A stretch of DNA of 64,000 nt from Deinococcus seoulensis (GCF_014648115.1 NZ_BMQM01000004.1:137155-201154); one strand, 5' to 3'. Counted from the first letter of the stretch, positions 47,563-56,839 are shown. Numbers and translations: made by a program. The notes: generated from the sequence alone by a model not told the origin.

Positions 47563-48120
47563 TCACGGTTTCTGGCGCAGCCCGCTCCCGGCACTCTCGG
47601 CCCCGAAGCGCTCGCGCAGGAACCGCCCCTGCGTCAGCAGCCGGTCGGCCGCCGCGTGATCGTGCCGCAACGCCTCGCGCATGCCGTCCTCCAGCAGCGC
47701 CAGTTGCTCGTCCAGCAGCACCTCCGGCGGCTGCCCCTGACGTTCCAGCGTCTGCCGCGCGGCGGGCGTCAGGTGCGCGTAGGCGCGCAGCGTGTCCGGC
47801 AGGTACGTGTCCCGCGTCTGCGCCAGCAGGAACGCCGTGCGCGTATCGCTGCCGCCCACCTTCAGGGCGTCCGTCACGCCCGAGAGCAGCGCCCAGGCGC
47901 GCGTCCGGGCGGGTTCCGGCAGCGACAGCAGCAGCGGCAGGGTCAGCTCGGCACCGGGGCTGGGCAGCGCGGCCTCCGGCGCCGCCCCGGCGGCCAGTTC
48001 GCCGCTGCGACCGGAATCCTGGAGTGACCGGCCCGTGGCGCGGTTGGTGTTGTTCACGTACGCGACCGCCATGAAGGTCGCGACACCCGCGAAGATCAGC
48101 ATCAGAATCAGAACGACCAT
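47563..48120 (-). CDS. Uncharacterised membrane-anchored protein
   Basis: 185 residues. One N-terminal membrane helix ([21 protein letters not shown], about 2-21) followed by a soluble, mostly helical domain with repeated Leu/Ala heptads and a basic end (SGLRQKP). No family is recognised. Two consecutive ATG codons are present; the second (48120) is chosen since TAGCCT (48133-48128) is then seven bases away, the usual leaderless distance, whereas it would be four from the first. Codon use is normal. Located next to the SPFH gene but separately promoted. Confidence 0.7.
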   Translation of the reverse strand: MVVLILMLIFAGVATFMAVAYVNNTNRATGRSLQDSGRSGELAAGAAPEAALPSPGAELTLPLLLSLPEPARTRAWALLSGVTDALKVGGSDTRTAFLLAQTRDTYLPDTLRAYAHLTPAARQTLERQGQPPEVLLDEQLALLEDGMREALRHDHAAADRLLTQGRFLRERFGAESAGSGLRQKP

Positions 48121-48160
48121 CATGCGCAGGCTAACGCACGGGCGCCATCACGGGCGGCCC

Positions 48161-49108
48161 TCACGGTTTCGCGGCGGCCTTCGCGGGCTGCGTGAGGGTT
48201 CCCACGTCCAGCAGGAAGTTCCCGGTGCTGGGCAGCATGACGGTCTGAATGCCCGGCGAGAGCTTCTCGGCGACCGTCAACTGAATCAGTTGCGGGTTCT
48301 CCCGCAGCGCCCGCCCGCGCAGCGACAGCGCCTCGGCCTCGCCGCGCGCTTTCGCGACCGACGCCTTGGCGGCCCCCTCCGCCTCGACCACGGCCCGCTG
48401 GGCGCTGATCGTCGACTGTTGCAGGCGGTTGCGTTCCACCGCCACCTGCTGCTCGGCCGCCTGCTTCTGCTCAATGGCCTTGGCGATGCTGTCCGGAATG
48501 CGCAGTTCACGCAGCAGCACGCTGTCCAGGATCAGGTTGTTCCGCTCGAAGATCCTGCGGAGTTCCGTGGTGATGCTCGCCTCGACCTCCTGCCGTTTCG
48601 AGGAGATGATGTCGGCCGCGCCGAACTGCCCGATGGCGTCACGGACCTTGCTGCGCACCTGCGGGCGGATCACGGTCCGCAGGTAATCCCGCCCGAGTTC
48701 CTTGTGCAGCGTGGCGGCCTTGGTGCGGTCCACCCGGAACTGCACGGTCACGTCCGCCGTGATGTCCAGGCCCTCCTTGCTGCGCGCCCGGATGGCGCCC
48801 TCGTCGCCGTCCTGGGTGGTGTGCGCCAGCGTGACCTCCTGAAGGCGGGCGTCGTACAGGTTCACGCGGTCCACGAACGGCATCAGGAAATGAATGCCTT
48901 CCTGAAGCGGCTGCGCCTTCACGCCACTGAACGAACTGAACACCACGCCCACGTACCCGGCCGGAATGACCTGCACGCTCTGCGTGACGACCACCGCCGC
49001 GACCAGCAACCCGCCGATCAGCAGCGCCGCCGACCGGCCCGGCGGACGGAACTGCGGGCGGCGCGGCGTGGCGTTCGCTCTGGACTCGTTCACTCTGGGC
49101 TCAGTCAT
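48161..49108 (-). CDS. SPFH/Band 7 (prohibitin-type) membrane protein
   Basis: 315 residues. One membrane helix at about 29-47 (ALLIGGLLVAAVVVTQSVQVI), the SPFH domain (VIPAGYVGVVFSSFSGV...GIHFLMPFVDRVNLYDARLQE), then a long heptad helix rich in Gln/Ala/Glu (about 205-275: EQKQAAEQQVAVERNRLQQ, EGAAKASVAKARGEAEALSL). Prohibitin-like proteins form large rings on the membrane and help organise proteases and other proteins. TACCGT (49119-49114) five bases before the ATG is a weaker -10 candidate. Confidence 0.92.
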   Translation of the reverse strand: MTEPRVNESRANATPRRPQFRPPGRSAALLIGGLLVAAVVVTQSVQVIPAGYVGVVFSSFSGVKAQPLQEGIHFLMPFVDRVNLYDARLQEVTLAHTTQDGDEGAIRARSKEGLDITADVTVQFRVDRTKAATLHKELGRDYLRTVIRPQVRSKVRDAIGQFGAADIISSKRQEVEASITTELRRIFERNNLILDSVLLRELRIPDSIAKAIEQKQAAEQQVAVERNRLQQSTISAQRAVVEAEGAAKASVAKARGEAEALSLRGRALRENPQLIQLTVAEKLSPGIQTVMLPSTGNFLLDVGTLTQPAKAAAKP

Positions 49109-49170
49109 GCCTCACGGTACGAGGTGCGCGGCCCGGTCGTTCCCGCCCCGCCCGCCACGGAACCCGCCGC

Positions 49171-49569
49171 TCAGCCTGCGTCCGGGTCCGCGTCGGCCGT
49201 CACGCCGTCCAGGTACACCCAGCGGCCCTCCAGTTGCACGAACTCGCTGTTCTCCCTCAGCGCGTACCGCTCGCCGCCCGGCAGGCGCAACTGCGCCGTG
49301 AACTCCACGAACGGCCCGGCGGCGCCCCGCACCCGCAGGCCCAGGTAGCGGGTGCCGTCACGCAGGTCCAGCGTGGCGGGGCGGGTGTCCGGGTGCCAGG
49401 TGTCCAGCACGTACCGCGCGTTCCCCAGCGCGTACGCCGAGTACCGCGACCGCATCAGCGCCTCGGGCGTGGCCGCCCGCCCGCCCGCGTGCAGCGGCCC
49501 GCAGCAGTGCGCGTAACTTCGCCCGGACCCGCACGGACAGGACTTGAACGGAGGGTACGCCAGCGCCAT
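49171..49569 (-). CDS. YchJ/SEC-C zinc-binding small protein
   Basis: 132 residues. CPCGSGRSYAHCC (about 11-23) is the SEC-C zinc motif in the YchJ arrangement (CPCxSGxxYxxCC), and the middle and C-terminal parts form the NTF2-like YchJ domain (RSRYSAYALGNARYVLDTWHP). Its cellular role is not known. TAGCCT (49581-49576) is six bases before the ATG at 49569, so an upstream in-frame GTG is not needed. Divergent from the trmH-type gene. Confidence 0.92.
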   Translation of the reverse strand: MALAYPPFKSCPCGSGRSYAHCCGPLHAGGRAATPEALMRSRYSAYALGNARYVLDTWHPDTRPATLDLRDGTRYLGLRVRGAAGPFVEFTAQLRLPGGERYALRENSEFVQLEGRWVYLDGVTADADPDAG

Positions 49570-49682
49570 GCGCACAGGCTAGCGCGAAGTGGACCTGTCT
49601 GTCCCGGGCGTCCGCCCACGCCGCCCCCATTCCCGACTGGCTTCCGGTGCGGCGCGCACGCGGCGCGGCATAATGACCGGTG

Positions 49683-50489
49683 ATGACCAGGCCCGCACCG
49701 ATCACCTCCCTTCAGAACAGCCATGTCAAACGGCTGGTGCGCCTCCGTACCCGCCGCGAACGCGAACAGGAGGGCGTCATCCTGATCGAGGGCGCCCGCG
49801 AGATCACCCGCGCCGCCGCGTCCGGCGTGTCCCTGAGCACGCTGTTCACCTGCCCGGAGCTGTTCAGCCCGGAAGCCGCGCAGGTCGCCCCCACCCTGAG
49901 CGCCCTGCCGGAACTGGAACTGTCCCGCGCCGCCTTCGAGAAGGTCAGCGGCCGCGAGAACCCGGACGGCCTGCTGGCCCTGGCCCCCACCCCCCGCGCC
50001 GCGCTGCCCGAACCCGGCCCCAGCGCCGTGACCGTCGTGCTGCACGGCCTGGAGAAACCCGGCAACGTGGGCGCCATCCTGCGCACCGCCGACGCGGCCG
50101 GCGCGGACGCCGTGATCGTCCTCGGGCGCGGCGCGGACCCCTTCGGGCCGAACGTGATCCGCGCCTCGCAGGGCAGCGTGTTCACCCTGCCGGTCGCCGT
50201 GATGGACGAACAGGACGCCCAGGACTGGCTGGCCGCCCACGCCTTCACCACCGTCGCCTGCACCCCCGACGCGCCCCGCACGTACTGGGACGCCCCCCTG
50301 ACCGGCCGGGTCGCGCTGCTGCTCGGCACCGAGCACGAGGGCCTGCCCGCCCACTGGCGCGCCACGGACCACTCGGTCAGCATTCCCATGAACGCCGCGC
50401 GCGGCGCCGACAGCCTGAACGTCGCCACCGCCGCCGCCCTGGTGCTGTTCGAGTGCGCCCGGCAGCGCCGCGCGGCGGTGAGCGCATGA
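49683..50489 (+). CDS. SpoU/TrmH-family RNA 2'-O-methyltransferase
   Basis: 268 residues. N-terminal substrate-binding domain ([29 protein letters not shown], typical of rRNA SpoU enzymes) and a SPOUT catalytic domain with motif 1 [17 protein letters not shown], motif 2 [11 protein letters not shown] and motif 3 [21 protein letters not shown]. The TrmH/RlmB-like group methylates ribose in tRNA or rRNA; the site cannot be assigned. CATAAT (49669-49674) eight bases before the ATG fits a leaderless start. Overlaps the next gene by four bases. Confidence 0.9.
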   Translation: MTRPAPITSLQNSHVKRLVRLRTRREREQEGVILIEGAREITRAAASGVSLSTLFTCPELFSPEAAQVAPTLSALPELELSRAAFEKVSGRENPDGLLALAPTPRAALPEPGPSAVTVVLHGLEKPGNVGAILRTADAAGADAVIVLGRGADPFGPNVIRASQGSVFTLPVAVMDEQDAQDWLAAHAFTTVACTPDAPRTYWDAPLTGRVALLLGTEHEGLPAHWRATDHSVSIPMNAARGADSLNVATAAALVLFECARQRRAAVSA

Positions 50490-51643
50490 CGCCCGTCGCC
50501 TCCGACCCGTACCGCGACTGGCTGCGCCAGCGCCTCAGCGCCGAACTGGGCGTGCGCGAGGCCGACCTGGCCGTGCAGGGCGCCGTGCAGCGCCGCGGCT
50601 GGACCGCCGTGCGCGCCCTCGGCCCGCGCGACGTGATCGCCGTGCTGCAGGACGTGTACTCGCAGATGCGCGAGAACTTCGGGGACGCCCGCGCCGACAA
50701 GTGGCTCGAGGGCACCACCCTGGACCTCGCCAAGTTCGCCGAGTCCGTCCCGGTCCCAGCCCAGCCCACCGCGCCCGGCCCGATCGCCCCGGCCCCGTCG
50801 CCGGTCAAGTGGGGACGCCGCGCGCACGACCTGCCGCTGCTGCTGGCCCGCTCGCACGCCGAGATCGCCAGCCGCAGCCTGGGCGCCATCCGCACCAACC
50901 CGGACCTGCTGAGCCTGGAACGCGCCGCCGAATGGGACGTGCAGGCCACCCAGGCCGAGGTGCGGCGCTGGGAGACCGAGGAGATGCTCAGCAAACTCCG
51001 CGCCGACCACGCCCGCATCGAGGTGGCCGATCAGGTCGCCGCGGCCGTCGCGCAGGGCGACCTGCTGCGCCTGACCGTCAAGGAACTCGAGGAAGCCAGC
51101 CGCAGCGGGCAGGTCGTCAGCCCGCAACTGGCGCACTCCCGCCTGATGGTCACGCAGACCCAGGCGTTCCTGGAAGCGTTCACGCCCCTGATCGAACTCG
51201 AGGACGCCGACACGCCCCTGACCATGCTGGAACTCGACCTGGGCAACGCCCGGTACTCGCTGGGCGTGCCGCTGCACCCCAACGTCCTGCGCGCCCGGCA
51301 CGCCCTGAACTACGCCCAGTGGCAGGCCGGAGAGGCCGGCGAGGCCAGCCCGCAGGTCATGCAGGCCCACCACAACCTGCACCTCGCGCAGGCCGAAGCG
51401 CAGGCGCAACTGGACGCCACCCTGAACGCCGCCCGCACCCACCAGGCCACCCTGCGGCAACTCGCCGCGCAGGTCGAGACGCTGGAACGCCGCGCGCTGC
51501 AACTCACCCAGATGGGCGGCGACCCCCTGAGCCTCGCCCGCGTCCGCCTCGAATGGCGGCAGGTCCGCACCGCCGCGCGCGTGCAGGCCCACCGCCTGGA
51601 GGAAGCCGTGCGCCTCCTCGAAGCGCTGGTCAGCGAGCACTGA
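50486..51643 (+). CDS. Uncharacterised coiled-coil protein
   Basis: 385 residues, starting in a four-base overlap with the trmH-type gene. The N-terminal 90 residues look globular ([19 protein letters not shown]); after a Pro-rich linker (about 88-108) the rest is almost entirely helical with long Leu/Ala heptads: [46 protein letters not shown] and a C-terminal coil ([25 protein letters not shown]). No family recognised. The translational overlap suggests it is made with the methyltransferase, but a shared function is not shown. Confidence 0.75.
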   Translation: MTPVASDPYRDWLRQRLSAELGVREADLAVQGAVQRRGWTAVRALGPRDVIAVLQDVYSQMRENFGDARADKWLEGTTLDLAKFAESVPVPAQPTAPGPIAPAPSPVKWGRRAHDLPLLLARSHAEIASRSLGAIRTNPDLLSLERAAEWDVQATQAEVRRWETEEMLSKLRADHARIEVADQVAAAVAQGDLLRLTVKELEEASRSGQVVSPQLAHSRLMVTQTQAFLEAFTPLIELEDADTPLTMLELDLGNARYSLGVPLHPNVLRARHALNYAQWQAGEAGEASPQVMQAHHNLHLAQAEAQAQLDATLNAARTHQATLRQLAAQVETLERRALQLTQMGGDPLSLARVRLEWRQVRTAARVQAHRLEEAVRLLEALVSEH

Positions 51644-51731
51644 CCGCCGGCCCCCATGCTGGCCCCACGCCGGACCCGCTGCCCAGCCCGCCGGCACTCC
51701 GTTCCCGCAGGCAGCGGGTATTCTGCGGGTC

Positions 51732-51905
51732 ATGGCACTCTGGCTTCTGTTTGGCGTGATTCTGCTCAGCGCCACCGGCATTCTCGCCCTGACCTTCGGT
51801 CCCCTGCGCGCCGCCGCGAACGTGCAGACCATCCGCATCATCGCGTTCGTGCAGTACGCCTGCGCGCTGCTGCTGCTCGGCGCGCGCCTCAGCGGGAAGG
51901 CATGA
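51732..51905 (+). CDS. Small two-helix membrane protein
   Basis: 57 residues, too short for usual ORF cut-offs. Two hydrophobic helices (about 3-22 and 37-52) are joined by a short polar link (GPLRAAANVQTIRI). TATTCT (51719-51724) is seven bases before the ATG, and the TGA overlaps the next ATG (ATGA), so it heads the MBL-purD chain. No family recognised. Normal codon use and the double coupling make it likely to be real. Confidence 0.75.
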   Translation: MALWLLFGVILLSATGILALTFGPLRAAANVQTIRIIAFVQYACALLLLGARLSGKA

Positions 51906-52819
51906 CCGACCCACGCGTTCACACGCTGGACCTGAACTTTCAGGACACGCCGGGCGTCATCGCCGCGTTCGTGTTCGATACCGGGAACGGCCTCACGGTC
52001 GTGGATACCGGCCCGACCAGCACCCTCGGCGCGCTCCGTGACGGCCTGACCGGCATCGGCGCGACCCTCTCGGACGTGCGGCACATCCTGCTGACCCACA
52101 TTCACTTCGATCACGCGGGGGCGGCCGGGACGGTCCTGAACCTCGTCCCGCAGGCCCGCGCCTACGTGCATGCGCGCGGCGCGGCCCACCTGTCCCGCCC
52201 GGAACGGCTGGTGGCCAGCGCCACGCAGATCTACGGCGACCAGATGGACCGCCTGTGGGGCGAGATGCAACCCATCGACCCCGCACGCCTGACCGTGCTG
52301 GAAGGCAGCGAGAGCCTGCGCCTGGGCAACCTGGACGTGCAGGCCCTCGACACGCCCGGCCACGCCGTCCATCATCTGAGCTTCCACACGGGCGAACACC
52401 TGTTCGTGGGCGACGTGGGCGGCATCCGCCTCGACGCCGCCCAGACGCCCCGCGCGCCCACCCCGCCCCCGGACATCAACCTCGAAGCGTGGCGGGACTC
52501 CATCCGGACCCTGCGCGCCCTGGACGCCCGCACCCTGCACCTCGCCCACTACGGCAGCCACCCGAACACGCCCGCCCACTGGGACGACCTGCTGCGCAAC
52601 ATGGACACCGATGCGCAGCGCGTCGCCGCCGGACTGCACGCCGGGCACGACCTGGACACCATCACCCGCACCTTCACAGAGGACCTCATGAACGATCTGA
52701 GCCGCGAACACCCCGGCCTGCCCGCCCGCTACGACTTCGCCTGCCCCCCCTGGATGAGCGTGCAGGGACTCGCCCGCTACTGGCAGCGCCGCGCCGCCCG
52801 CTCCGGAGGGAACCGCTGA
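51902..52819 (+). CDS. MBL-fold metallohydrolase
   Basis: 305 residues. LTHIHFDHAGAAG is the metal motif (HxHxDH with the DH), with TPGHAVHHLSF and FVGDVGGIRL further along; a helical C-terminal 90 residues (LEAWRDSIRTLRALDARTLHLAHYGSHP and after) closes the fold. Class of general hydrolases; the substrate is unknown. It is coupled at both ends: ATGA with the small membrane protein and TGATG with purD. A relation to purine synthesis is suggested by position alone. Confidence 0.88.
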   Translation: MTDPRVHTLDLNFQDTPGVIAAFVFDTGNGLTVVDTGPTSTLGALRDGLTGIGATLSDVRHILLTHIHFDHAGAAGTVLNLVPQARAYVHARGAAHLSRPERLVASATQIYGDQMDRLWGEMQPIDPARLTVLEGSESLRLGNLDVQALDTPGHAVHHLSFHTGEHLFVGDVGGIRLDAAQTPRAPTPPPDINLEAWRDSIRTLRALDARTLHLAHYGSHPNTPAHWDDLLRNMDTDAQRVAAGLHAGHDLDTITRTFTEDLMNDLSREHPGLPARYDFACPPWMSVQGLARYWQRRAARSGGNR

Positions 52820-54066
52820 TGCGCGTGCTGGTCATCGGCGGCGGCGGCCGCGAACACGCCATCGCGCACGCCTGCGCCCGCCACGGCCACGAGGTCCTGT
52901 GCACCCCCGGCAACCCCGGCATCGCCGCGCACGCCCGCCTGATCGACAGCCCCCAGGACACCCCCACCCTCGCCCGACTTGCGCAGCGTGAAGGCGCCGA
53001 CCTCGTCATCGTCGGCCCCGAAGCGTACCTGGCTGCCGGACTGGTCGACGAGTGCGCCGCGCTGGGCATCCCCGCCTTCGGCCCCACCCGCGCCGCCAGC
53101 CGCCTTGAGGGCGACAAGGCCTGGAGCAAGGCGTTCATGGGGCGCCACGGCATCCCCACCGCCGCCCACCACGCCTTCAGCGACCTCCAGACCGCCCTCG
53201 ACCACGCCGCCACCCTCACCCCACCCATCGTCGTGAAGGACGCCGGACTGAAAGCCGGGAAGGGCGTCACCATCGCCCACACCCCCGAGCAGGCCCAGGC
53301 CGCCCTGCGCGACATCTTCACCCAGCCCGGCGCGCAGGCCGTCACCGAGGACTTCATGACCGGCCAGGAAGTCACCATCCTCGCCCTGTGCAGCGGCACC
53401 CGGTACGCCCTCACCCCCCCCAGCCAGGACCACAAGACCATCCATGAAGGCGACACCGGCCCCATGACCGGCGGCATGGGCGTCATCTGCCCCTTCCCCC
53501 TCGAACCCGGCCTGCTGGACGTGATCCGCCGCGACATCATCGAACCCACCCTGCGCGGCATGACCGCAGAAGGCCTGCCCTACACCGGCGTCCTGTACGC
53601 CGGGCTGATGCTCACCCCCACCGGCCCGAAAGTCGTGGAATTCAACGCCCGCTTCGGCGACCCCGAAGCCGAAACCGTCCTCCCACTCCTCACCAGCGAC
53701 CTCGCCCAGCACGCCCTCGACGCCACGCGCGGCCAGCTCGACCCCACACACGTCACCTTCAGCGAGGACGCCAGTGCCACCATCATCCTCGCCGCGCCCG
53801 GCTACCCCGCCGAACCCCAGAAAGACATCCCCATCACCCTCCCCGACCCCGGCCCACACGGCATCATCCACCACGCCGGCACCCGCACCCAGAACGGCCA
53901 ACTCCTCAGCAGCGGCGGCCGCGTCCTGGCCATCACCGCCACCGCCCCCACCCTGAACGCCGCCCTGACCCGCGCCTACACCCTCGCCGACCAGACCACC
54001 TTCCCCGGCGCGCAACTGAGACGCGACATCGGCCGCCGCATCGGCGCGCACCCCGACCCCACCTGA
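52819..54066 (+). CDS. purD: Phosphoribosylamine--glycine ligase
   Basis: 415 residues, the normal PurD length. GGGGREHA (about 7-14), GPEAYLAAGL, FGPTRAASRLEGDKAWSK, VVKDAGLKAGKGV, GPMTGGMGVICP and FNARFGDPEAET follow the PurD order; the ATP-grasp core lies between about 105 and 295. It joins phosphoribosylamine and glycine to make GAR in the second step of purine synthesis. Start fixed by the TGATG overlap with the MBL gene. It ends 50 bases before the tRNA. Confidence 0.97.
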   Translation: MRVLVIGGGGREHAIAHACARHGHEVLCTPGNPGIAAHARLIDSPQDTPTLARLAQREGADLVIVGPEAYLAAGLVDECAALGIPAFGPTRAASRLEGDKAWSKAFMGRHGIPTAAHHAFSDLQTALDHAATLTPPIVVKDAGLKAGKGVTIAHTPEQAQAALRDIFTQPGAQAVTEDFMTGQEVTILALCSGTRYALTPPSQDHKTIHEGDTGPMTGGMGVICPFPLEPGLLDVIRRDIIEPTLRGMTAEGLPYTGVLYAGLMLTPTGPKVVEFNARFGDPEAETVLPLLTSDLAQHALDATRGQLDPTHVTFSEDASATIILAAPGYPAEPQKDIPITLPDPGPHGIIHHAGTRTQNGQLLSSGGRVLAITATAPTLNAALTRAYTLADQTTFPGAQLRRDIGRRIGAHPDPT

Positions 54067-54073
54067 ACCCACA

Positions 54074-54102
54074 TTGACCACCGCACCCCCACGCGCTACC
54101 AT
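54074..54102 (+). promoter_or_regulatory. tRNA-Leu promoter
   Basis: TTGACC (54074-54079) and TACCAT (54097-54102) with a 17-base spacer, 14 bases before the tRNA 5' end. Confidence 0.85.
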
Positions 54103-54115
54103 TCCCCACGCACCC

Positions 54116-54197
<82 letters not shown>

Positions 54198-54204
54198 ACC
54201 GCAG

Positions 54205-54232
54205 AAAACCCCGTTTCATACGGGGTTTTTTC
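54205..54232 (+). terminator. tRNA-Leu terminator
   Basis: AAAACCCCGT (54205-54214) pairs perfectly with ACGGGGTTTT (54220-54229), followed by TTT. A textbook rho-independent terminator eight bases after the tRNA. Confidence 0.9.
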
Positions 54233-54237
54233 GTTTC

Positions 54238-54292
54238 GTTGCGGTACTGCAGTACGGTCGATTTGGGCTGTTACTGCAACCTATACCGCAAC
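54238..54292. other. Nested inverted repeats next to tRNA-Leu, possible recombination site
   Basis: GTTGCGGT (54238-54245) and ACCGCAAC (54285-54292) form an outer inverted repeat; inside it GTACTGCAGTAC (54244-54255) is a 12-base perfect palindrome and TTACTGCAAC repeats part of it. The composition shifts from here. This may be an attachment-site arm region or a regulatory region of the island; no integrase is in view, so it is a candidate only. Confidence 0.35.
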
Positions 54293-54349
54293 TGGCCGAT
54301 TCTGAGGGGTGAATGAGAGGCCCGACAGGCGTGGACGACGGGGGAGCGG

Positions 54350-54667
54350 GTGAGTACCCCCGCCGGGCGCACCTGCGTTATGAGGTTTCCCACGGCGGAC
54401 CAGGGGCAGGATGTGCGCGTGACACTCGATTTCTCCCCTGAGGCCGTGCAGGCGCTCCGGACGGACGCCCGCTGTAACGACACCACTGCCTTTACCCTTC
54501 GCGCTCAGGCTGGCGCGGATACCGACACCTACCCGGCGGTGCGGGACGCCATGCTGGCTCTCGCGGACCGGCACCTGCGCCTCGCCGTGCACCAGCGCGC
54601 CCTGGCCCGCGCGCTCGAGGACGCCAGGAACGCTGCCCGTCACGGGACGATGGGCAAGACCGGCTGA
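54350..54667 (+). CDS. Uncharacterised small island protein
   Basis: 105 residues from the GTG at 54350, which has GGGGGAG a few bases before it; an ATG at 54380 is the alternative and would give 95 residues. The second half is helical with Ala/Arg/His repeats (DAMLALADRHLRLAVHQRALARALEDARNAARHG). Unrecognised. It lies between the tRNA and the XRE gene and is the first gene of the probable island. Confidence 0.5.
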   Translation: MSTPAGRTCVMRFPTADQGQDVRVTLDFSPEAVQALRTDARCNDTTAFTLRAQAGADTDTYPAVRDAMLALADRHLRLAVHQRALARALEDARNAARHGTMGKTG

Positions 54668-54733
54668 GCAGGACCAGAGTAGAAGCGGGGCTACCTTCGA
54701 GTGAGGTGGCCCCGCTGTGATCGGTCTGTGCAG

Positions 54734-54955
54734 TTAGTTTGCCCTTTTGGGAATGAGATCTACCTGCAGTTGCAGGACGTCAAGAATGACGTTGATGTGA
54801 CCGACTGGGATGTTTCGGTTTCCGCTGACGTATTCGGCGACGGCGGCTCGACTGACTTCGAGGCGGCGAGCAACTTCTGCTTGTGACCCGCGTTGAGCCT
54901 TCATTCTTGTTCGAAGATCGTCCTGCAGTTGGTCCCAGTCCATACGGATCATCAT
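54734..54955 (-). CDS. Small XRE-family (Cro/CI-type) DNA-binding protein
   Basis: 73 residues, nearly all one helix-turn-helix domain: SQAEVARRLEVSRAAVAEYVSGNRNIPVGHINVILDVL (about 23-61). The size suits a repressor without a ligand domain. TAGCAT (54967-54962) is six bases before the ATG at 54955, so leaderless. It is divergent from the island cassette, with an imperfect operator-like repeat on that promoter, so it probably controls the cassette and itself. Confidence 0.85.
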   Translation of the reverse strand: MMIRMDWDQLQDDLRTRMKAQRGSQAEVARRLEVSRAAVAEYVSGNRNIPVGHINVILDVLQLQVDLIPKRAN

Positions 54956-54976
54956 ACACGGATGCTAACGCATAGC

Positions 54977-55009
54977 TTGACCTTTGCAAACACATGGGTT
55001 AACATTTGT
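54977..55009 (+). promoter_or_regulatory. Island cassette promoter with operator-like repeat
   Basis: TTGACC (54977-54982) and TAACAT (55000-55005) are spaced by 17 bases. The imperfect inverted repeat ACAcATG (54990-54996) N6 CATtTGT (55003-55009) covers the -10 box and would suit the divergent XRE protein. Promoter motifs are seen directly; binding is inferred. Confidence 0.65.
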
Positions 55010-55073
55010 ATACCTGAACGGGAGGGGCTGGAAACCAAGCCCGTTCAGGAATCCACCAAGTTTGAGGATCACC

Positions 55074-55334
55074 ATGAACGATACCGCACCCCGCGCCACC
55101 TTCCGCCAGTGGGAGACCGTCACCCTCGACCGTATGGACGGCGCCGTCGTCCAGACCCGCTGCCACACCGTCGCCCTGTTCCGCAGCGCCAGCGGCGGCA
55201 TCATCGGCATCGTGAACGGCGTCATCTGCCCGGCCGCCCGCGCCGTGGACATCCTGCGCGGCGCGGACACCCGCACCGTCACCGCCGAGAAACTCGAACC
55301 CGCACCCACCGACGCGACCGGGGCCGCCGCATGA
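55074..55334 (+). CDS. Uncharacterised small island protein
   Basis: 86 residues from the ATG at 55074, preceded by GAGGA. Small beta-rich protein (WETVTLDRMDGAVVQTRCHTVALF...GGIIGIVNGVIC) with no recognised family. First of six genes that overlap one another by four to eight bases, so they form one transcription and translation unit from the promoter at 54977. Confidence 0.7.
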   Translation: MNDTAPRATFRQWETVTLDRMDGAVVQTRCHTVALFRSASGGIIGIVNGVICPAARAVDILRGADTRTVTAEKLEPAPTDATGAAA

Positions 55335-55507
55335 CCGCCCTCGAGCAGCTCACCGCCAGCTGCGCCACCGCTACCCTCACCCCCGAGGAGCGTGCCCGCG
55401 CCCTCCAAGCCATCGAGCAGCGCCGCGCCGCCCTCACCGCCGAACTCGCCGAACTTGACGCCATCGAGGCGGGCCATCAGGCCGCCCTGGACGACCCGAG
55501 CGAATGA
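55331..55507 (+). CDS. Small helical island protein
   Basis: 58 residues (ATG 55331 in an ATGA overlap). Entirely helical and charged: LTPEERARALQAIEQRRA then LTAELAELDAIEAGHQAAL, with heptad spacing suggestive of a short coiled coil. Unrecognised. Too short for most gene finders, but both ends are tied into the overlap chain (ATGA at each side). Confidence 0.65.
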   Translation: MTALEQLTASCATATLTPEERARALQAIEQRRAALTAELAELDAIEAGHQAALDDPSE

Positions 55508-55749
55508 AGCCCCTGACCTTCTGGGAAGCGCGTCGCCTGGACGCCGTGACCTGGGAGGTGACCGGCATGCTCCCCCAGCGCGCCGGTTCCCTCCCCGTCC
55601 GCGTGACCGTGGACCGCGTGGACCTCGAGCAGTGCGCCGTGATCGGCACGGACGGCGACCTGCACCTGCTGGAGTACAGCCCCGAGGGCCTCAGCGCCCT
55701 CGCCCTCGTGCAGGCGGACCTCGCCCAGAGCCGGGCGGTGCAGTCGTGA
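55504..55749 (+). CDS. Small island protein
   Basis: 81 residues. MKPLTFWEARRLDAVTWEVTG then a beta-rich middle with DGDLHLLEYSPEGLSALALVQADL. No recognised family. Coupled with ATGA upstream and GTGA downstream. Confidence 0.65.
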   Translation: MKPLTFWEARRLDAVTWEVTGMLPQRAGSLPVRVTVDRVDLEQCAVIGTDGDLHLLEYSPEGLSALALVQADLAQSRAVQS

Positions 55750-56588
55750 CCGGCACCGAACCGAACGGCACGGCCCTTTACAACCTGGATGACGATACGC
55801 TCCGCTGGACTCCGGACGACCGCCTGGACGCGGGCGAGTACGCCCTGGTCAGGGCGGCCGGGTTCAAGTGGTGGAGCCGCACCGGAGCCTGGGTCGCCGT
55901 GTGGACGCCCGGACGTGAGGATCACCTGCTCGCGCGGGTGGGGGAGATCACGCATGAGGCGGACCCGGATGACCCGCAGGCCCGCGTGCAGCGCTTCGCC
56001 GGTCACGCGGCGGCGGCCGTCAGCCGGTCTGAGCAGCGCGTCGCTGCGGCCCTGCAGGGCCTCCCGCCCGGCGGCGAACCGATCAAGGTCGGGCACCACA
56101 GTGAGAAGCGTCACCGCCGCGCCATCGAGCGCAGCGACCAGCACATGCGCGCCGCCGCCCTAGAGGACAAGAAAGCCGACTACTGGCGCAGCCGCGCCCT
56201 GGGCGCCGAACGCCGCGCCCGGCAGAAGTCCGACCCTGGCGTCGTGCGCCGCCGGATCGGTCGCCTGCAGGAGCAGCTGCGCGTCCACGAGCGCACGCTC
56301 GCCCAGGCCCCGGACAACCGGTACGCCGGGCGCTGGCACGCGCACCTGACGCTGCGGATCGCGTTCGAGGAGGGGAGACTGGCCAGCCTCAACCCCGAGC
56401 CGTTCGCGCCGGTCACCGCCTACAGGAAGGGCGACGTCGTGGTGCACAAACGCTGGGGCAAGTGCCAGGTCGTCAGCGTCGGGCGCGTCAACCTGAAACT
56501 CCAGCAGCTCACGGGCGCGACCGTCGGCTGGCAGTGGGCCGCGCCGCCCCACGAGGTCAAGCCCTGGACCGAGCCGCCGCAGGAATGA
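55746..56588 (+). CDS. DUF3560 domain protein
   Basis: 280 residues from the GTG at 55746 (GTGA overlap). EPIKVGHHSEKRHRRAIERSDQHMRAA is the DUF3560 signature (GxPIxxGHHSExRHR), then KKADYWRSRA. A first part (DRLDAGEYALVRAAGFKWWSRTGAWVAVWTP, about 25-55) is the frequent N-terminal fold of these proteins. DUF3560 proteins are found on plasmids, phages and islands, often near ArdC-like or antirestriction genes; the function is unknown. The C-terminal KGDVVVHKRWGKCQVVSVG looks like a small SH3-type barrel. Confidence 0.85.
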   Translation: MTGTEPNGTALYNLDDDTLRWTPDDRLDAGEYALVRAAGFKWWSRTGAWVAVWTPGREDHLLARVGEITHEADPDDPQARVQRFAGHAAAAVSRSEQRVAAALQGLPPGGEPIKVGHHSEKRHRRAIERSDQHMRAAALEDKKADYWRSRALGAERRARQKSDPGVVRRRIGRLQEQLRVHERTLAQAPDNRYAGRWHAHLTLRIAFEEGRLASLNPEPFAPVTAYRKGDVVVHKRWGKCQVVSVGRVNLKLQQLTGATVGWQWAAPPHEVKPWTEPPQE

Positions 56589-56839
56589 ACCTCGGCGTTC
56601 CCACGACCGTCCTCGGCCGCCTGCTCGCCCTGGAGCGGCGGGTGGCCACCGCCACCAGGACCCAGCGGGACCTGATCGCCGCGCTGCGGCAGGAGTTGAG
56701 CACCCATGACCACACCCGAGACGCCCTCGACCGCCACGACCACGCCCTCGCGCAACTTGACCTGCACCTCCTCGCCTGCCAGCTCACGGGCCCACCGGCA
56801 GAACTGGGCGCAGAGGCACCCGCAGCCCCAGATGCCTGA
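56585..56839 (+). CDS. Small island protein with coiled-coil tendency
   Basis: 84 residues, ATG in an ATGA overlap with the DUF3560 gene. VLGRLLALERRVATATRTQRDLIAALRQEL is helical with heptads, then a His/Asp-rich part HDHTRDALDRHDHALAQLDLHL. Unrecognised. Confidence 0.6.
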   Translation: MNLGVPTTVLGRLLALERRVATATRTQRDLIAALRQELSTHDHTRDALDRHDHALAQLDLHLLACQLTGPPAELGAEAPAAPDA

